This document shows, piece after piece, positions 1 to 9,242 of a stretch of 41,201 nt of DNA; the first letter of the stretch is position 1, and each line of letters opens with the position of its first letter. A program made the position numbers and the translations under genes. The notes under the pieces are model-generated. The model had not been told where the DNA came from. It was given only the letters and a program-made list of their open reading frames with translations, and did not search any database. Source of the DNA: an uncultured Bacilli bacterium (GTDB lineage Bacteria; Bacillota_I; Bacilli_A; RFN20; CAG-631); the NCBI GenBank assembly GCA_934202505.1, contig CAKPXW010000002.1:1-41201 (forward strand). Direction: 5' to 3'.

Positions 1-415
1 CTTCTACTTCAACAATTCTTGGATCAAGAGAAAAAGCTAATTTTTCTGCTTTAATTGCTAAAGATATTTTTTCACTTGTAGGAATAGATGCAAATTTATC
101 TTCATATTTTAAAGCTTTTGCATATTTTGCTGAGCCTGCAAAAATGCCAACTTCTTTAGTATCTTCAATATATTTAGCGTTACTTAAAACATCATGTAAT
201 AATGAATCTATATCGTTTAAATTTTCAGTAGTTGCTACTCCCATTTTTCCATTTACTATTCCTCTTGCATATAATGTTTTATTATCTGCCACACTATATT
301 TTTCAACTTTACTATGGTAAATGGAAAAAGACAATGTATTGGAAGAAGATAGTGAAAGTTCTAATTCTTCTATTCCTAATTCTTTGGCTTTATTAAAAAT
401 ATTAGTAAATTTCAT
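1..415 (-). CDS. pmbA: TldE/PmbA-family protein, 3' end outside the window
   Basis: This is the N-terminal part (about 138 codons) of a TldE/PmbA protein, the partner subunit of the TldD/TldE protease that in other bacteria trims peptide precursors such as microcin B17 or degrades antidotes. The start ATG lies at 415-413, one base after the tldD stop, with GGAGG at 428-424, so the two genes are translated as a pair. The visible sequence begins MKFTNIFNKAKELGIEELEL and contains the family-typical NGKMGVATTE stretch. TldE subunits lack the metal site, and none is visible here. The identification rests mainly on the tldD neighbour and the N-terminal pattern; the C-terminal domain cannot be checked. 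Confidence 0.85.
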   Translation of the reverse strand, partial: MKFTNIFNKAKELGIEELELSLSSSNTLSFSIYHSKVEKYSVADNKTLYARGIVNGKMGVATTENLNDIDSLLHDVLSNAKYIEDTKEVGIFAGSAKYAKALKYEDKFASIPTSEKISLAIKAEKLAFSLDPRIVEVE

Positions 416-416
416 T

Positions 417-1817
417 TTATTTTCCTCCTTGCCCACCAACAGTTATTTTAGAAACTCTAATTGTTGGTTGACCTACATCTGCTGGAATTGACCCACTGGC
501 AGCACCACACATTCCTTGAGAACGTTTTAAATTGTTAGCAATCATATCAATATTAAATAAAATGCTTGCTCCATTTCCAATTATTGATGCGCCTTTAACA
601 GGTTTAGTTATCTTACCATTTTCTACAAGGTATCCCTCTCTTACAGCAAAATTGAAATCTCCTGTTGTTGGATTAACTGATCCTCCGCCTAAAGAGGCAG
701 CATATAAGCCATACTTTGTTGATTTAATAATTTCTTCTTTTGTTGAAGTTCCATTTCCGATGAATGTATTCGACATCCTTGATGTTGGCTCATATTTATA
801 TGATTCTCTACGGCAAGCACCATTTCCTTTTTCGTTCATAGCACGTCCATTAAAGTTATCTACTAGATAATTTACCAATACGCCATTTTTAATTAATTGA
901 TTGCATTGAGTTTTATTTCCTTCATCATCAAAATTCCCAGATCCCCAGCCACCATCAATTGTTCCATCATCAAAAGCATTGACAATATCTGAAGCAATTT
1001 TAGTGCCCTTTTTACCAGAAAATACTGATAAGTTTTTAGAAACTGCTGAAGCTTCAAGGCCATGTCCACAAGCTTCATGGAAAATAACCCCACCAAAGCC
1101 ATTATCAATAATAACTGGCATTTCTCCAGAAGGACAATCAATTGCATCTAACATAATTAGAGCACTTTTTGCTGCTTTTATAGCAACTTCTTTTAAATCA
1201 ATATCATCTTTGAAAAACTCAAATCCTTTTTGAGCGCCAGGTCCTTCTCCATTTTCTTGCATTATGCCATCTTTAGTGGCAATAGCACTAATGAATACTC
1301 TTCCTCTAACATGACGATCTTTACATATTTTTCCATCTGTATTATATATTTCAACTTTTTTATCTACTGTTGAATATCTAATATCAACTTTTGTAATCTT
1401 TTCATCATAATCTTTAGCTGCTTGATAAGCTTCTTTTATTAAAGAAAATTGATTATCAAGAGGAATTGAATCATAATTAATTTTTGGTAAATTTTTATTT
1501 TTTGATCTTACAACTTTTAAAGGAGCAACTTGATATTCTTGTTTTCCTTCAAAACTATCTTTCAAAGTAGATGCAAGTTTCATTAAGCCTTTAAATGTTA
1601 AATCATTTGTATATCCATATACACATTTATCTTTTTTGAAAATACGAATTCCACAACCATATATGGTATTTGAACTTATTCTAGAAACCTTTCCTTCATC
1701 AAATAAATACACATTATTTTTAGTATTTTCAAAAAATAATTCTCCATAGTCTCCACCTGTTTTTAAAGTGGTATCTAGTATTTCTACAATTTTATTTTTC
1801 CCTAACATACTTTTCAA
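417..1817 (-). CDS. tldD: TldD metalloprotease subunit
   Basis: This encodes the catalytic subunit of the cytoplasmic TldD/TldE zinc protease (peptidase family U62). The 466 residues match the usual family length. The defining HEXXXH motif is present as HEACGH near residue 247 within GFGGVIFHEACGHGLEAS, and the C-terminal part has the glycine-rich GGSVNPTTGDFNFAVREGY region typical of the family. AAAGGAG precedes the start. The gene is directly followed by pmbA on the same strand, the common tldD-tldE arrangement, so both are probably one transcript starting in the divergent 1818-1925 gap. The natural substrate is not evident from this locus. Confidence 0.95.
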   Translation of the reverse strand: MKSMLGKNKIVEILDTTLKTGGDYGELFFENTKNNVYLFDEGKVSRISSNTIYGCGIRIFKKDKCVYGYTNDLTFKGLMKLASTLKDSFEGKQEYQVAPLKVVRSKNKNLPKINYDSIPLDNQFSLIKEAYQAAKDYDEKITKVDIRYSTVDKKVEIYNTDGKICKDRHVRGRVFISAIATKDGIMQENGEGPGAQKGFEFFKDDIDLKEVAIKAAKSALIMLDAIDCPSGEMPVIIDNGFGGVIFHEACGHGLEASAVSKNLSVFSGKKGTKIASDIVNAFDDGTIDGGWGSGNFDDEGNKTQCNQLIKNGVLVNYLVDNFNGRAMNEKGNGACRRESYKYEPTSRMSNTFIGNGTSTKEEIIKSTKYGLYAASLGGGSVNPTTGDFNFAVREGYLVENGKITKPVKGASIIGNGASILFNIDMIANNLKRSQGMCGAASGSIPADVGQPTIRVSKITVGGQGGK

Positions 1818-1896
1818 TCTCCTTTCAAGATATAATACTATATTTCTTTTATAAAGAAAAGATTTATTTTTACTTTTACTATGCTTGTGTTTGTAT

Positions 1897-1902
1897 TATA
1901 AT
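1897..1902 (+). promoter_or_regulatory. -10 box (TATAAT) of the endonuclease lipoprotein gene
   Basis: A perfect TATAAT lies 24 bases before the start codon at 1926. A weak TTTTAC sits 17 bases further upstream at about 1874. The gap 1818-1925 separates divergent genes, so it must also hold the tldD promoter on the other strand, for which I see only AT-rich candidates. Confidence 0.5.
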
Positions 1903-1925
1903 TATTTATGTGGAGGTATTTTTTT

Positions 1926-3683
1926 ATGAAAAATATAAAAAAGCAAATTACAGGTTTAATAGTAGCTACTTTATTATGTGGAAGTTGTGCTAATCCTTTA
2001 GAAAGTGATAGTAATAACATTATTAATAGTATTCTTGATAAAATAAGTGACTATTTAAGTGATAGTAATTATTCAAGCGATGAGATAAGTTCTATTGAAC
2101 AAGAAATTTCTAGTATCTTAGAATCTTCTCCTGAGCAAGAAAGTAGTAATAATTATTTAGATAGTTTATCTATTACTTCTATTGCTAATGCATTAAAGAT
2201 TGCTCAAAAATTAGATAATGGAGCAAGTACTAACACTAAATATTATTTAAAAGGAAAAGTAGTAGATTTATCAAACACTATTTATGGTAATTGCTATCTT
2301 CAAGATAATGATGGCAATAAAATTCAAATTTATGGTTCTTATTCTTTTGATGGCTCTAAAAGATATGATTCGATGTCTAATAAATTTAAAGATGGCGATG
2401 AAGTTATTTTCTATGGAATTTTAAAAAATTATTTCAATGAAAACACTTCTACTAATTATTATGAAATGGAAAATGCCTGGACTATTGGAATAAATGGAGT
2501 TTATCAAGGAAATAACACTGATGGGCCTAATGATTCAGATAGTTCTAATCCATCAGATAATGAAAACTTTGTTGATACATTAGACTTAACTTCTATTTCA
2601 GATATTATTTCTATTGCAAGTTCTCTTGCTAATGGAGAAACATCAAAGGAAAAATATTATGTTCTAGGTAATGTTACAGATTTATACAATACTACTTATG
2701 GTAATTGCTATCTTCAAGATAATGATGGTAATAAAATTCAAATTTATGGTTCTTATTCTTTTGATGGTTCAAAAAGATATGATTCGATGTCTAATAAGTT
2801 TGTCGAAGGTGATGAAGTTGTCTTCTATGGACCTGTTATGAATTATTATGACTCACAAAAGCAAGTGAACAAATATGAACTTGTTAATGCTTGGACTATT
2901 GCTATTAATGGCGTTGACCAATCAAAAGCAGCTCCAAATCCTATTGATCCTAACCCAATTACTCCAGATAATCCAATTTATCCATCTGAAGATGGTTGGA
3001 CAAATACAGATATGAAAGACTATTATTCAGGAATTTCTTTAAAAGAAACAGGAGATACTCTTCTTTCATCTTTAAGAACTTTAAATAATAAAATGCGTAA
3101 AAAAACTGTTGGATACAGTGGACTTTGGACTTATTATAGTCAAACAGATTATGATCCTAACAATAAAAATCAATACCTTGCTTTCTATCAAGGCGTTGGT
3201 GGAAGTAAAAGTGAAATGAATAAAGAACATGTTTGGCCAAAATCACGTGGTGGAAATTTAGTCGATGGTGATTTACATATGACTCGTCCAACTTTTACAA
3301 AAGATAATTCAAGTCGTGGCCATTCTTTCTATGTTGAAGGAAGAAACCATTCATCATCTGGTTGGGATCCTAAAGCTGCTGGAATGAAAGAACAATATCG
3401 TGGTCAAGCAGCTCGTATTATTTTCTATTGTGTTGTAGCAAGTAATCAATTAAGTCTTGTTGATAAAGATAATGATGCAACATCTAATAAAACAATGGGA
3501 AAATTATCTGATTTATTAAAATGGAATTTAGAATATGATGTTGTTCAAAGTGAACTAAATCGTAATAACGGTGCTCAAAATGTGCAAGGAAATAGAAATC
3601 CATTTATTGATAATCCTGGAATGGCTTGTGCCATTTGGGGTAATACAAATACCACTACAAAATCTATTTGTGCAGGTAAATAA
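1926..3683 (+). CDS. secreted endonuclease I-family lipoprotein with two OB-like repeats
   Basis: This is a predicted surface-anchored nuclease of the EndA/endonuclease I (His-Me finger) family that would degrade extracellular DNA or RNA. I chose the start at 1926 because GGAGG lies at 1912-1916. The protein opens with a lipoprotein signal ending LLCGSC-A and an acidic Ser/Asn-rich linker. Two homologous modules follow at about residues 78-195 and 212-333 (both with YGNCYLQDNDGNKIQIYG), resembling the OB-fold modules of YhcR-like secreted nucleases. The nuclease domain spans about 375-585 with NKEHVWPKSRGG (catalytic His near 435) and a GDLHMTRP motif. The next gene starts two bases after the stop. 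The two modules are nearly identical at DNA level. Confidence 0.88.
   Translation: MKNIKKQITGLIVATLLCGSCANPLESDSNNIINSILDKISDYLSDSNYSSDEISSIEQEISSILESSPEQESSNNYLDSLSITSIANALKIAQKLDNGASTNTKYYLKGKVVDLSNTIYGNCYLQDNDGNKIQIYGSYSFDGSKRYDSMSNKFKDGDEVIFYGILKNYFNENTSTNYYEMENAWTIGINGVYQGNNTDGPNDSDSSNPSDNENFVDTLDLTSISDIISIASSLANGETSKEKYYVLGNVTDLYNTTYGNCYLQDNDGNKIQIYGSYSFDGSKRYDSMSNKFVEGDEVVFYGPVMNYYDSQKQVNKYELVNAWTIAINGVDQSKAAPNPIDPNPITPDNPIYPSEDGWTNTDMKDYYSGISLKETGDTLLSSLRTLNNKMRKKTVGYSGLWTYYSQTDYDPNNKNQYLAFYQGVGGSKSEMNKEHVWPKSRGGNLVDGDLHMTRPTFTKDNSSRGHSFYVEGRNHSSSGWDPKAAGMKEQYRGQAARIIFYCVVASNQLSLVDKDNDATSNKTMGKLSDLLKWNLEYDVVQSELNRNNGAQNVQGNRNPFIDNPGMACAIWGNTNTTTKSICAGK
2282..2798 (+). repeat. internal near-identical direct duplication, two copies of about 100 bp, 414 bp apart
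   Basis: Bases about 2282-2384 recur at about 2696-2798 with only a few, mostly silent, differences. They encode the same stretch from YGNCYLQDND to RYDSMSNK in each OB-like module of the nuclease lipoprotein. The flanking parts of the two modules are much more diverged, which points to recent gene conversion or duplication of this segment. Confidence 0.9.
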
Positions 3684-3685
3684 CA

Positions 3686-5659
3686 ATGAAAAAAATCACT
3701 TATTATTATAATTATATCAACCCTACTCCAGAAAGTAATCCTGAAGGTGCATTTGCTCCTGCTTGTCGTGGACAAGATCAATTAAATATTTATACATATG
3801 ATTTTAAAGACAAAACAAAAGACAATTTTACAGGGACTAATCCTTGGGGAATCGAAGCTTCTATTGACAAAAATGGTATTGTCAAAGATATTTCTTGTAA
3901 AGTAAAAATTCCTTTTAATGGTTTTGTCCTTTCTGGGAATTCCAAAGGTCTTGATTTTATTAATAATAATATTTCTTTAGGATCTAAAGTTATCATAGAC
4001 AATGTAAACCATGTAATTATTGTGGAAACAGATCCTATAAAAACTAAAATTATTACTTTAAATAATAAAAGAAAACACATTTATAAAATGCTAAATATTG
4101 CTAATAAAAACGCATATCTTTTAGATTATGATTTAATTAATAAAAACTTAAATACTTTAGATAATATCAATGTGGAATTAAAAAGTAATACAAAGAATAT
4201 ACGTAAATTTAATCAACTTTATAAAAAAGCCTTGAATATTGTTGATACTTTATATTTATTATGTTCAAATAGCCCTATGATTTTTTCAAGAGGATGTTGG
4301 GAAAGACCAGAAGCAAAAACACTTTCTGATCTTATAAAGCGTTTAAACATTATGAAAAAATGCAATATAAATACTTTCTATGTTGAATCTTTTTATAATG
4401 GAAATATACCAGGCATTTCTTCTATTACAGAAACTAGTGAAGAAGTTAGAAATTGTAATTATGGAAAATATGGTAATGATTACTTACTAGCTTTGATTAG
4501 TGAAGCTCATAAACGTAATATTGAAGTGCATGCTTGGGTAGAGTGCTTCTTTGTTGGAGAAAAATCCTCTCAATGGAAGGATAGATATCCTGATTCTTGG
4601 CATATGGTTAACTATAATGGGACTTTTGTTCAAGGAAAAGGAGATGGAAATTCTGAACTTGTAGAAAATGACTTTATCTTTTTAGATCCTGCTAATCCTG
4701 AATGCCATCAATATGTTCTTTCTATATATAAAGAATTGTTAACAAAATATGATTTTGATGGTATTAATGTTGACTACATTCGTTATCCTCATGGTAATTA
4801 TCAACTATCAACCTCTAATGGTTACAGTGAATATGCTATGGAGGAATTTAAAAGAATATATAATCTAACAGGTGATGTTCGTGAACTTGTAAAAGACAAC
4901 AAAATCAATTCATTATGGACAAAATATCGTTGTGATAAAATAACGCTTTTAATGAAAGAAATTAAAGAATTAGTTGATTCTCTTGATCATAAAATATTAA
5001 TTTCTATGGCTGTAGTTCCAGAAACGAATTATGCCATTAATAATAAAATGCAAGATTGGGTGTCTTGGGTAAAAAAAGGATATATTGATATTACATTCCC
5101 AATGGCTTATTATTTTGGTTGTGAAGAAGTAGCTAAATCTACTAAAGAATTAGTAAAGTTTAATAATTTAAAAGCTTTCTCTTATACAGGAATTGCTCCT
5201 AATTATATAGGTGGTAAACCTATGCTTGCAGCAGAACAAATTAATACTGTTTTTGAAAATGGTGCTGAAGGATATTGTATTTTTTCTTTTGATAGTATAA
5301 GTAAAAACAAACAAATTCAAAAAGTATTAAGAACTGGTCCAAATAAAAATAAAGCTGTTTCTCCACATTCTGATTATAAAAGAATATGTAATATATTCTA
5401 TAAAGAATTTGCTTTAAAGAAAACTCATTTTATCAATGTTTTCCAAGAAAGTGAAAGTAATTTTTCTTATATTTTAAAAGAAATAAATAATTTAAAATAT
5501 AGTAAAGATATTATAGATTGCATCAATAATGTTGAGATTATTAAAGCATTAGTAAAAATTCATTTTAATAAGCAATCACTTATTACTGCTACAAAAGAAT
5601 TAAACTATTTATTACATATATTAACTATTCATGAATACATTAACGAAAAAAGTTGTTAG
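3686..5659 (+). CDS. glycosyl hydrolase-like 10 (GHL10/DUF187) family protein
   Basis: This 657-residue protein has a GHL10-type (PF02638-like) TIM-barrel domain of putative glycosidases related to GH10/GH13 folds. Key signatures are RGCWERPE near residue 205, HAWVECFF near 281, YDFDGINVDYIRYP near 355-367 (acidic active-site strand) and DITFPMAYY near 470. Residues 1-110 form a separate domain containing NPWGIEASID and IPFNGFVLSG, a pattern that resembles the N-terminal part of phosphodiester-glycosidase-like proteins. There is no signal peptide, although the preceding gene product is secreted. The start follows the nuclease stop by two bases with only a weak AGGTAA as ribosome binding site, implying coupling. 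The substrate is unknown; cell-wall or exopolysaccharide glycans are plausible. The gene ends inside a terminator. Confidence 0.8.
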   Translation: MKKITYYYNYINPTPESNPEGAFAPACRGQDQLNIYTYDFKDKTKDNFTGTNPWGIEASIDKNGIVKDISCKVKIPFNGFVLSGNSKGLDFINNNISLGSKVIIDNVNHVIIVETDPIKTKIITLNNKRKHIYKMLNIANKNAYLLDYDLINKNLNTLDNINVELKSNTKNIRKFNQLYKKALNIVDTLYLLCSNSPMIFSRGCWERPEAKTLSDLIKRLNIMKKCNINTFYVESFYNGNIPGISSITETSEEVRNCNYGKYGNDYLLALISEAHKRNIEVHAWVECFFVGEKSSQWKDRYPDSWHMVNYNGTFVQGKGDGNSELVENDFIFLDPANPECHQYVLSIYKELLTKYDFDGINVDYIRYPHGNYQLSTSNGYSEYAMEEFKRIYNLTGDVRELVKDNKINSLWTKYRCDKITLLMKEIKELVDSLDHKILISMAVVPETNYAINNKMQDWVSWVKKGYIDITFPMAYYFGCEEVAKSTKELVKFNNLKAFSYTGIAPNYIGGKPMLAAEQINTVFENGAEGYCIFSFDSISKNKQIQKVLRTGPNKNKAVSPHSDYKRICNIFYKEFALKKTHFINVFQESESNFSYILKEINNLKYSKDIIDCINNVEIIKALVKIHFNKQSLITATKELNYLLHILTIHEYINEKSC

Positions 5660-5680
5660 TTTATAGCTAATAACTTTTTT
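5646..5680 (+). terminator. intrinsic terminator after the GHL10 gene
   Basis: A 14-bp stem (AAAAAAGTTGTTAG paired with CTAATAACTTTTTT, one G-U pair) with a 7-nt loop is followed by the T run of its own right arm. It overlaps the TAG stop codon of the GHL10 gene and closes the nuclease-glycosidase operon. Confidence 0.85.
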
Positions 5681-5733
5681 GTATCATTAACTATTTTGTA
5701 AAAAAAATCATTTATATTTTTTATTTTGTATTA

Positions 5734-5739
5734 TATAAT
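5734..5739 (+). promoter_or_regulatory. -10 box (TATAAT) of the peptidase operon
   Basis: TATAAT lies 32 bases before the start codon at 5771. The region at -35 (about 5711) is AT-rich with only a weak match. It is the first promoter candidate after the preceding terminator. Confidence 0.4.
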
Positions 5740-5770
5740 AAACTATAATTATATTAAAAGGAGGAAACCT

Positions 5771-7735
5771 ATGAATAAAAAATTATTATTACTTTCATCT
5801 TTATTAATACTTACTAGTTGCAATAAAGGAAATGAATCTAATTCTTCAAATAATATTGATTCAAATACAATAACTGAAAACTCTACAAGTAATATTCCAT
5901 CTAATAGTGAGGTTAGTAGTTTACCACAAGAAGAAACTTTTGATGATTTAATTACTAAAATGTTAAATTCTTCTCCTGAGATATCTTTTGAAAATTATCA
6001 AAAATGTCTTGTAATATGTGATGAATTGTACACTACCTATGATACACAAACTTATAAAAAAATTAAAGACGCTGGTATCGATAGATCATGGCCTGAAAAA
6101 TCAGCAAATCTATATTTATCATATTGGCAAGCTCATAGTAAACTTATGAAAGCTTTAAAGAAAGTTTTGCAAAATGATTCCAATTTTATTTATTATAATT
6201 CAAGAATAGAAAATTGTGATTTTTATAAAAACTTAGATGAAAACAATTTTTATGTTGATAGAAATTATGTTGACATTGATCTTGATGAGTTAGTAAATCT
6301 TGGCAATACTATTGAAAGCGATTTAGATAATTCATCTATGACTAAAGAAGACTTAGCAAAAAAACTTGAACAATATGATCATTTGTTTGGCTCTTTATTA
6401 AATAACAAACAATTATCTTCTTTGCAATCTGATATATTTGCCGATGATGAAACTTTACAAGATTTATCAGCTACTTATGATGAAAAATATAATGATTTAC
6501 TAAATACTTATAAAGCAATTTTTAAAAAAGCTTTATTAAATGATAAATATAAAGACTATATTTATACTTATTTTGATTTTACAGAAGAAGATTATCAATT
6601 TTTCATTGATGTTGAAATATATGATGATGAAACTATGGCTTTATTAAATAAAGAGACAGAGTTAGTCTCTTCTTATGAAAAAGCTTATAATATGGAAGAT
6701 TCAAGTTTTGACTATGCTCAAAACTATTTAGATTTAGTTACAGTAAGAAATCAAATTGCTAAAGTTATGGGTTATTCTAACTACTATGAATATGCTTTTA
6801 AAGAAGTTTATGATCGCGATTATAGTGTAAAAGAAGCTTCTAATTTAACATCTAATATTTTAAGCAGTACTGATTTAAATACGGCAAACGATCTTTTGTA
6901 TGAATCTATTGCATCAAAATATAATGAGTTAATGACATCTTATCTTAAAGAATCTGCTTTAATGGAAATGTTAACATATTGTGAACAAATTGAACCTAGA
7001 GCAAAACAAGCACTACTTGAACTTGAAACATATGGAAACTATAACTTTGAATATCGTAGTAATAAATATGGAGGTTCTTATGTTTGTACTATTGATTCCA
7101 ATTCTAATAGATTTATTTTAGTCAATAGATCTGGAACAATTATGGATTATTCTACTGTTTCTCATGAATTTGGACATTATACTGCTTTAACCCAAAGTGA
7201 TCCAAATCTTGAAGGAGATACTTATTCTCTTGATATTTGTGAAGTTCATTCTCAAGGAATGGAATACTTAATGACTAATTTTTATAGATCTTTGCTTGGA
7301 GATAGAAAAAAAGCAAATCTTCTTACAAATTATGAAGTATATAATGCTATTTGGACATTACAATCAGGTTCTGCAATTGCTTCTTTTGAAGAATATGCCT
7401 ATACTACAACAGACACTTTAACTACAAGTAAATTAATGGCAAAATCTAATGAATTATTAGGTGGTATTGGTACAACTGTTAAATATTATGATATTCCTCA
7501 TATTTTTTCATCACCTGCTTATTATATTTCTTATGTTACATCTTTAATTGCATCTCTTGAATTATTCTCAATGGACTTTAATGAAGCAATAAAATCTTAC
7601 CAAACTATCGTAAGTTATGGTGAAAGTAATAATTTTAAATTTGTTTTAAATAAAGCTAATTTAAAAGATCCTTTTACTGATGATGCATGGCAAACTGTTT
7701 TAACAAAAATAAAATCTGTTGCTGGTGTAAAATAA
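5771..7735 (+). CDS. M3-family (oligoendopeptidase F-like) metallopeptidase lipoprotein
   Basis: This is a predicted membrane-anchored zinc peptidase that would cut oligopeptides outside the cell. The start at 5771 is set by AAGGAGG at 5758-5764; a longer reading frame begins upstream but lacks a ribosome site. The N-terminus is a lipoprotein signal ending LLILTSC, followed by a Ser/Asn/Thr linker to about residue 55. The remaining 600 residues are largely helical as in M3 peptidases. The active site is HEFGH near residue 465 in YSTVSHEFGHYT, and CEVHSQGMEYL further on supplies the expected third zinc ligand glutamate. It heads an operon with the phosphopantetheinyl transferase and methionine sulfoxide reductase genes, separated by one base and by an overlap. 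Confidence 0.9.
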   Translation: MNKKLLLLSSLLILTSCNKGNESNSSNNIDSNTITENSTSNIPSNSEVSSLPQEETFDDLITKMLNSSPEISFENYQKCLVICDELYTTYDTQTYKKIKDAGIDRSWPEKSANLYLSYWQAHSKLMKALKKVLQNDSNFIYYNSRIENCDFYKNLDENNFYVDRNYVDIDLDELVNLGNTIESDLDNSSMTKEDLAKKLEQYDHLFGSLLNNKQLSSLQSDIFADDETLQDLSATYDEKYNDLLNTYKAIFKKALLNDKYKDYIYTYFDFTEEDYQFFIDVEIYDDETMALLNKETELVSSYEKAYNMEDSSFDYAQNYLDLVTVRNQIAKVMGYSNYYEYAFKEVYDRDYSVKEASNLTSNILSSTDLNTANDLLYESIASKYNELMTSYLKESALMEMLTYCEQIEPRAKQALLELETYGNYNFEYRSNKYGGSYVCTIDSNSNRFILVNRSGTIMDYSTVSHEFGHYTALTQSDPNLEGDTYSLDICEVHSQGMEYLMTNFYRSLLGDRKKANLLTNYEVYNAIWTLQSGSAIASFEEYAYTTTDTLTTSKLMAKSNELLGGIGTTVKYYDIPHIFSSPAYYISYVTSLIASLELFSMDFNEAIKSYQTIVSYGESNNFKFVLNKANLKDPFTDDAWQTVLTKIKSVAGVK

Positions 7736-7736
7736 A

Positions 7737-8300
7737 ATGCAACTATATTGTTTAGAAGTTAATGACTATTCAGCAAATATTGATATGTCTATTTTTCCTT
7801 TAAATTTACAACAACATATCAAACAATATCAAGGAAAAGATAGAATTAATAGTTACTATGCTTATAAGATTTTATATGATAAAATCGATGATTTTAATAT
7901 AGAATTTTCTTTAAATGGTAAACCATTATTTAAAAACCATTTTGTATCGATAAGTCATAGTGAAAATATGGTGTTGGTAGCTATTTCTTTTAAAAATGTT
8001 GGAATTGATTTGCAATGTCATAAAAAAATAAGTAAATCATTAATTGATAAAATCGTTCCTAATAATCATATTAATGCAGTCTATAATGATAATAACTTAT
8101 TTTTTAACTATTGGTGCCTGATGGAAGCAAAATGTAAATATGATGATGGTAAATTAGTAAACTATTTTAAACAAGATATTACTGGTAAAACTTTAACTAT
8201 TACTGATAGAAGCAAAAATTGCTATACTATTGGTATAGTAAGTAATGATACAAATATTAACATTAAAAAAATGGAGATTAATAATGGAAATATCAATTAA
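7737..8300 (+). CDS. Sfp-type 4'-phosphopantetheinyl transferase family protein
   Basis: The protein would transfer phosphopantetheine from coenzyme A onto a carrier-protein serine. At 187 residues it is shorter than Sfp (about 224). The ordered motifs of the family are visible: LNGKPLFKNHFVSISHSEN near residues 60-80, VGIDLQ near 90 (metal-binding Asp), and WCLMEAKCKYDDGK near 125-138 (the W-x-x-KEA-x-x-K block, with M in place of the first K). It starts one base after the peptidase stop, so its expression is coupled. No polyketide, peptide synthetase or acyl-carrier gene lies in the window, so the carrier target is unknown. It could serve fatty-acid ACP or a biosynthetic cluster elsewhere. 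Confidence 0.8.
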   Translation: MQLYCLEVNDYSANIDMSIFPLNLQQHIKQYQGKDRINSYYAYKILYDKIDDFNIEFSLNGKPLFKNHFVSISHSENMVLVAISFKNVGIDLQCHKKISKSLIDKIVPNNHINAVYNDNNLFFNYWCLMEAKCKYDDGKLVNYFKQDITGKTLTITDRSKNCYTIGIVSNDTNINIKKMEINNGNIN

Positions 8301-8763
8301 AAAAGCCACAAGTAAACTTGTCAATTATGAAAATATAATTGAGCAAATAAAATCTTTAGAAGATGTGCATCCGCTATCTTTACTATCATCTTGTATTGCT
8401 CTTTTATACAACTATATTGATAAAGTATCTTGGGCTGGAATATATCTATATGACAATGATAAAAATCAATTATATGTTGGTCCATATCAAGGAAATATTG
8501 CTTGTTTGAACATTATTATGGGTATGGGAGTTTGTGGGGCTGTTGCTATGCTTAAAAAGACAAAAATTGTTAAAGATGTTAGAAAGGAAAAAAATCATAT
8601 TTATTGTGATGAAAAAACACTTTCTGAAATTGTTGTTCCTATCTTAAAAAATGAAATGATTATTGGTGTTATAGATATTGATTCATATACTGTAAATAAT
8701 TTTAATGAAATTGATCAATACTATTTAGAAAAAATTGCCAAAATTATTTCATTAAAGTATTAA
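8284..8763 (+). CDS. msrC: free methionine-R-sulfoxide reductase (GAF-domain fRMsr)
   Basis: This cytoplasmic GAF-domain enzyme reduces free methionine-R-sulfoxide, an oxidative-stress repair function. I set the start at 8284 because GGAG at 8273-8276 is correctly spaced; it overlaps the end of the preceding gene by 17 bases. The 159-residue product matches the family length. All three family cysteines are in their contexts: GPYQGNIAC, GMGVCG and HIYCDEKTLSEIVVP, followed by GVIDIDS. The retained cysteines argue that it is active. The stop codon interlocks with the stop of the convergent tspO gene within a TTAA. Confidence 0.92.
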   Translation: MEISIKKATSKLVNYENIIEQIKSLEDVHPLSLLSSCIALLYNYIDKVSWAGIYLYDNDKNQLYVGPYQGNIACLNIIMGMGVCGAVAMLKKTKIVKDVRKEKNHIYCDEKTLSEIVVPILKNEMIIGVIDIDSYTVNNFNEIDQYYLEKIAKIISLKY

Positions 8764-9197
8764 TTTAAAATTATTATACCTATACTTAAATAAGTTGCTA
8801 TAATTAGCCATATTAAATAAAATAGATTTAAATATAAGTATTTCTTTTTTTCTTTTGCTAGGTAGTAAACAAATACTATGCTTACTAAAATAATTAAAAA
8901 TAATACAATTAATCCTATTACAAATGAACCAATGAAAAAGAAAAATAAATTCCATATAAGGTGTAATACTAACACATATAAATATAGAAAGTATGCACCT
9001 TTTTTTTCGTATCCATCAAGCATTGTGTAAGCAAGAATTAAATAAATAATAGTCCATGCTATAGAAAACATAAAATCTTTAGGAGCAAGTGGTGGAAGAG
9101 TTAAATCATTATATTTTACTTTTCCAAACATAATAAAAAGTCCACTTCCTATAATTGTAATTAATAATGGAGTAAGGACTTTTACATATTTTTTCAT
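8760..9197 (-). CDS. tspO: TspO/MBR family membrane protein
   Basis: This five-helix membrane protein belongs to the TspO family, which binds tetrapyrroles and other hydrophobic ligands. The 145 residues and five hydrophobic segments fit the family. The hallmark segment LPPLAPKDFMFSIAWTIIYL near residues 34-53 contains the conserved proline pair, Phe and the W-x-x-x-Y helix, and a second W-N-x-x-F-F helix (LIWNLFFFF) follows. GGTGAT precedes the ATG. Convergent with the sulfoxide reductase gene, with overlapping stop codons. Its role in this organism cannot be read from the neighbourhood; a link to oxidative stress is only suggested by the adjacent fRMsr. Confidence 0.9.
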   Translation of the reverse strand: MKKYVKVLTPLLITIIGSGLFIMFGKVKYNDLTLPPLAPKDFMFSIAWTIIYLILAYTMLDGYEKKGAYFLYLYVLVLHLIWNLFFFFIGSFVIGLIVLFLIILVSIVFVYYLAKEKKKYLYLNLFYLIWLIIATYLSIGIIILN

Positions 9198-9242
9198 AAT
9201 ATCACCATTTTTAGTATATGATTATATTAGGGTGATAATACA

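Noticed and set aside
979..1233. Plus-strand frames antisense to tldD
   Set aside because: Shadow frames of a conserved gene without start signals.
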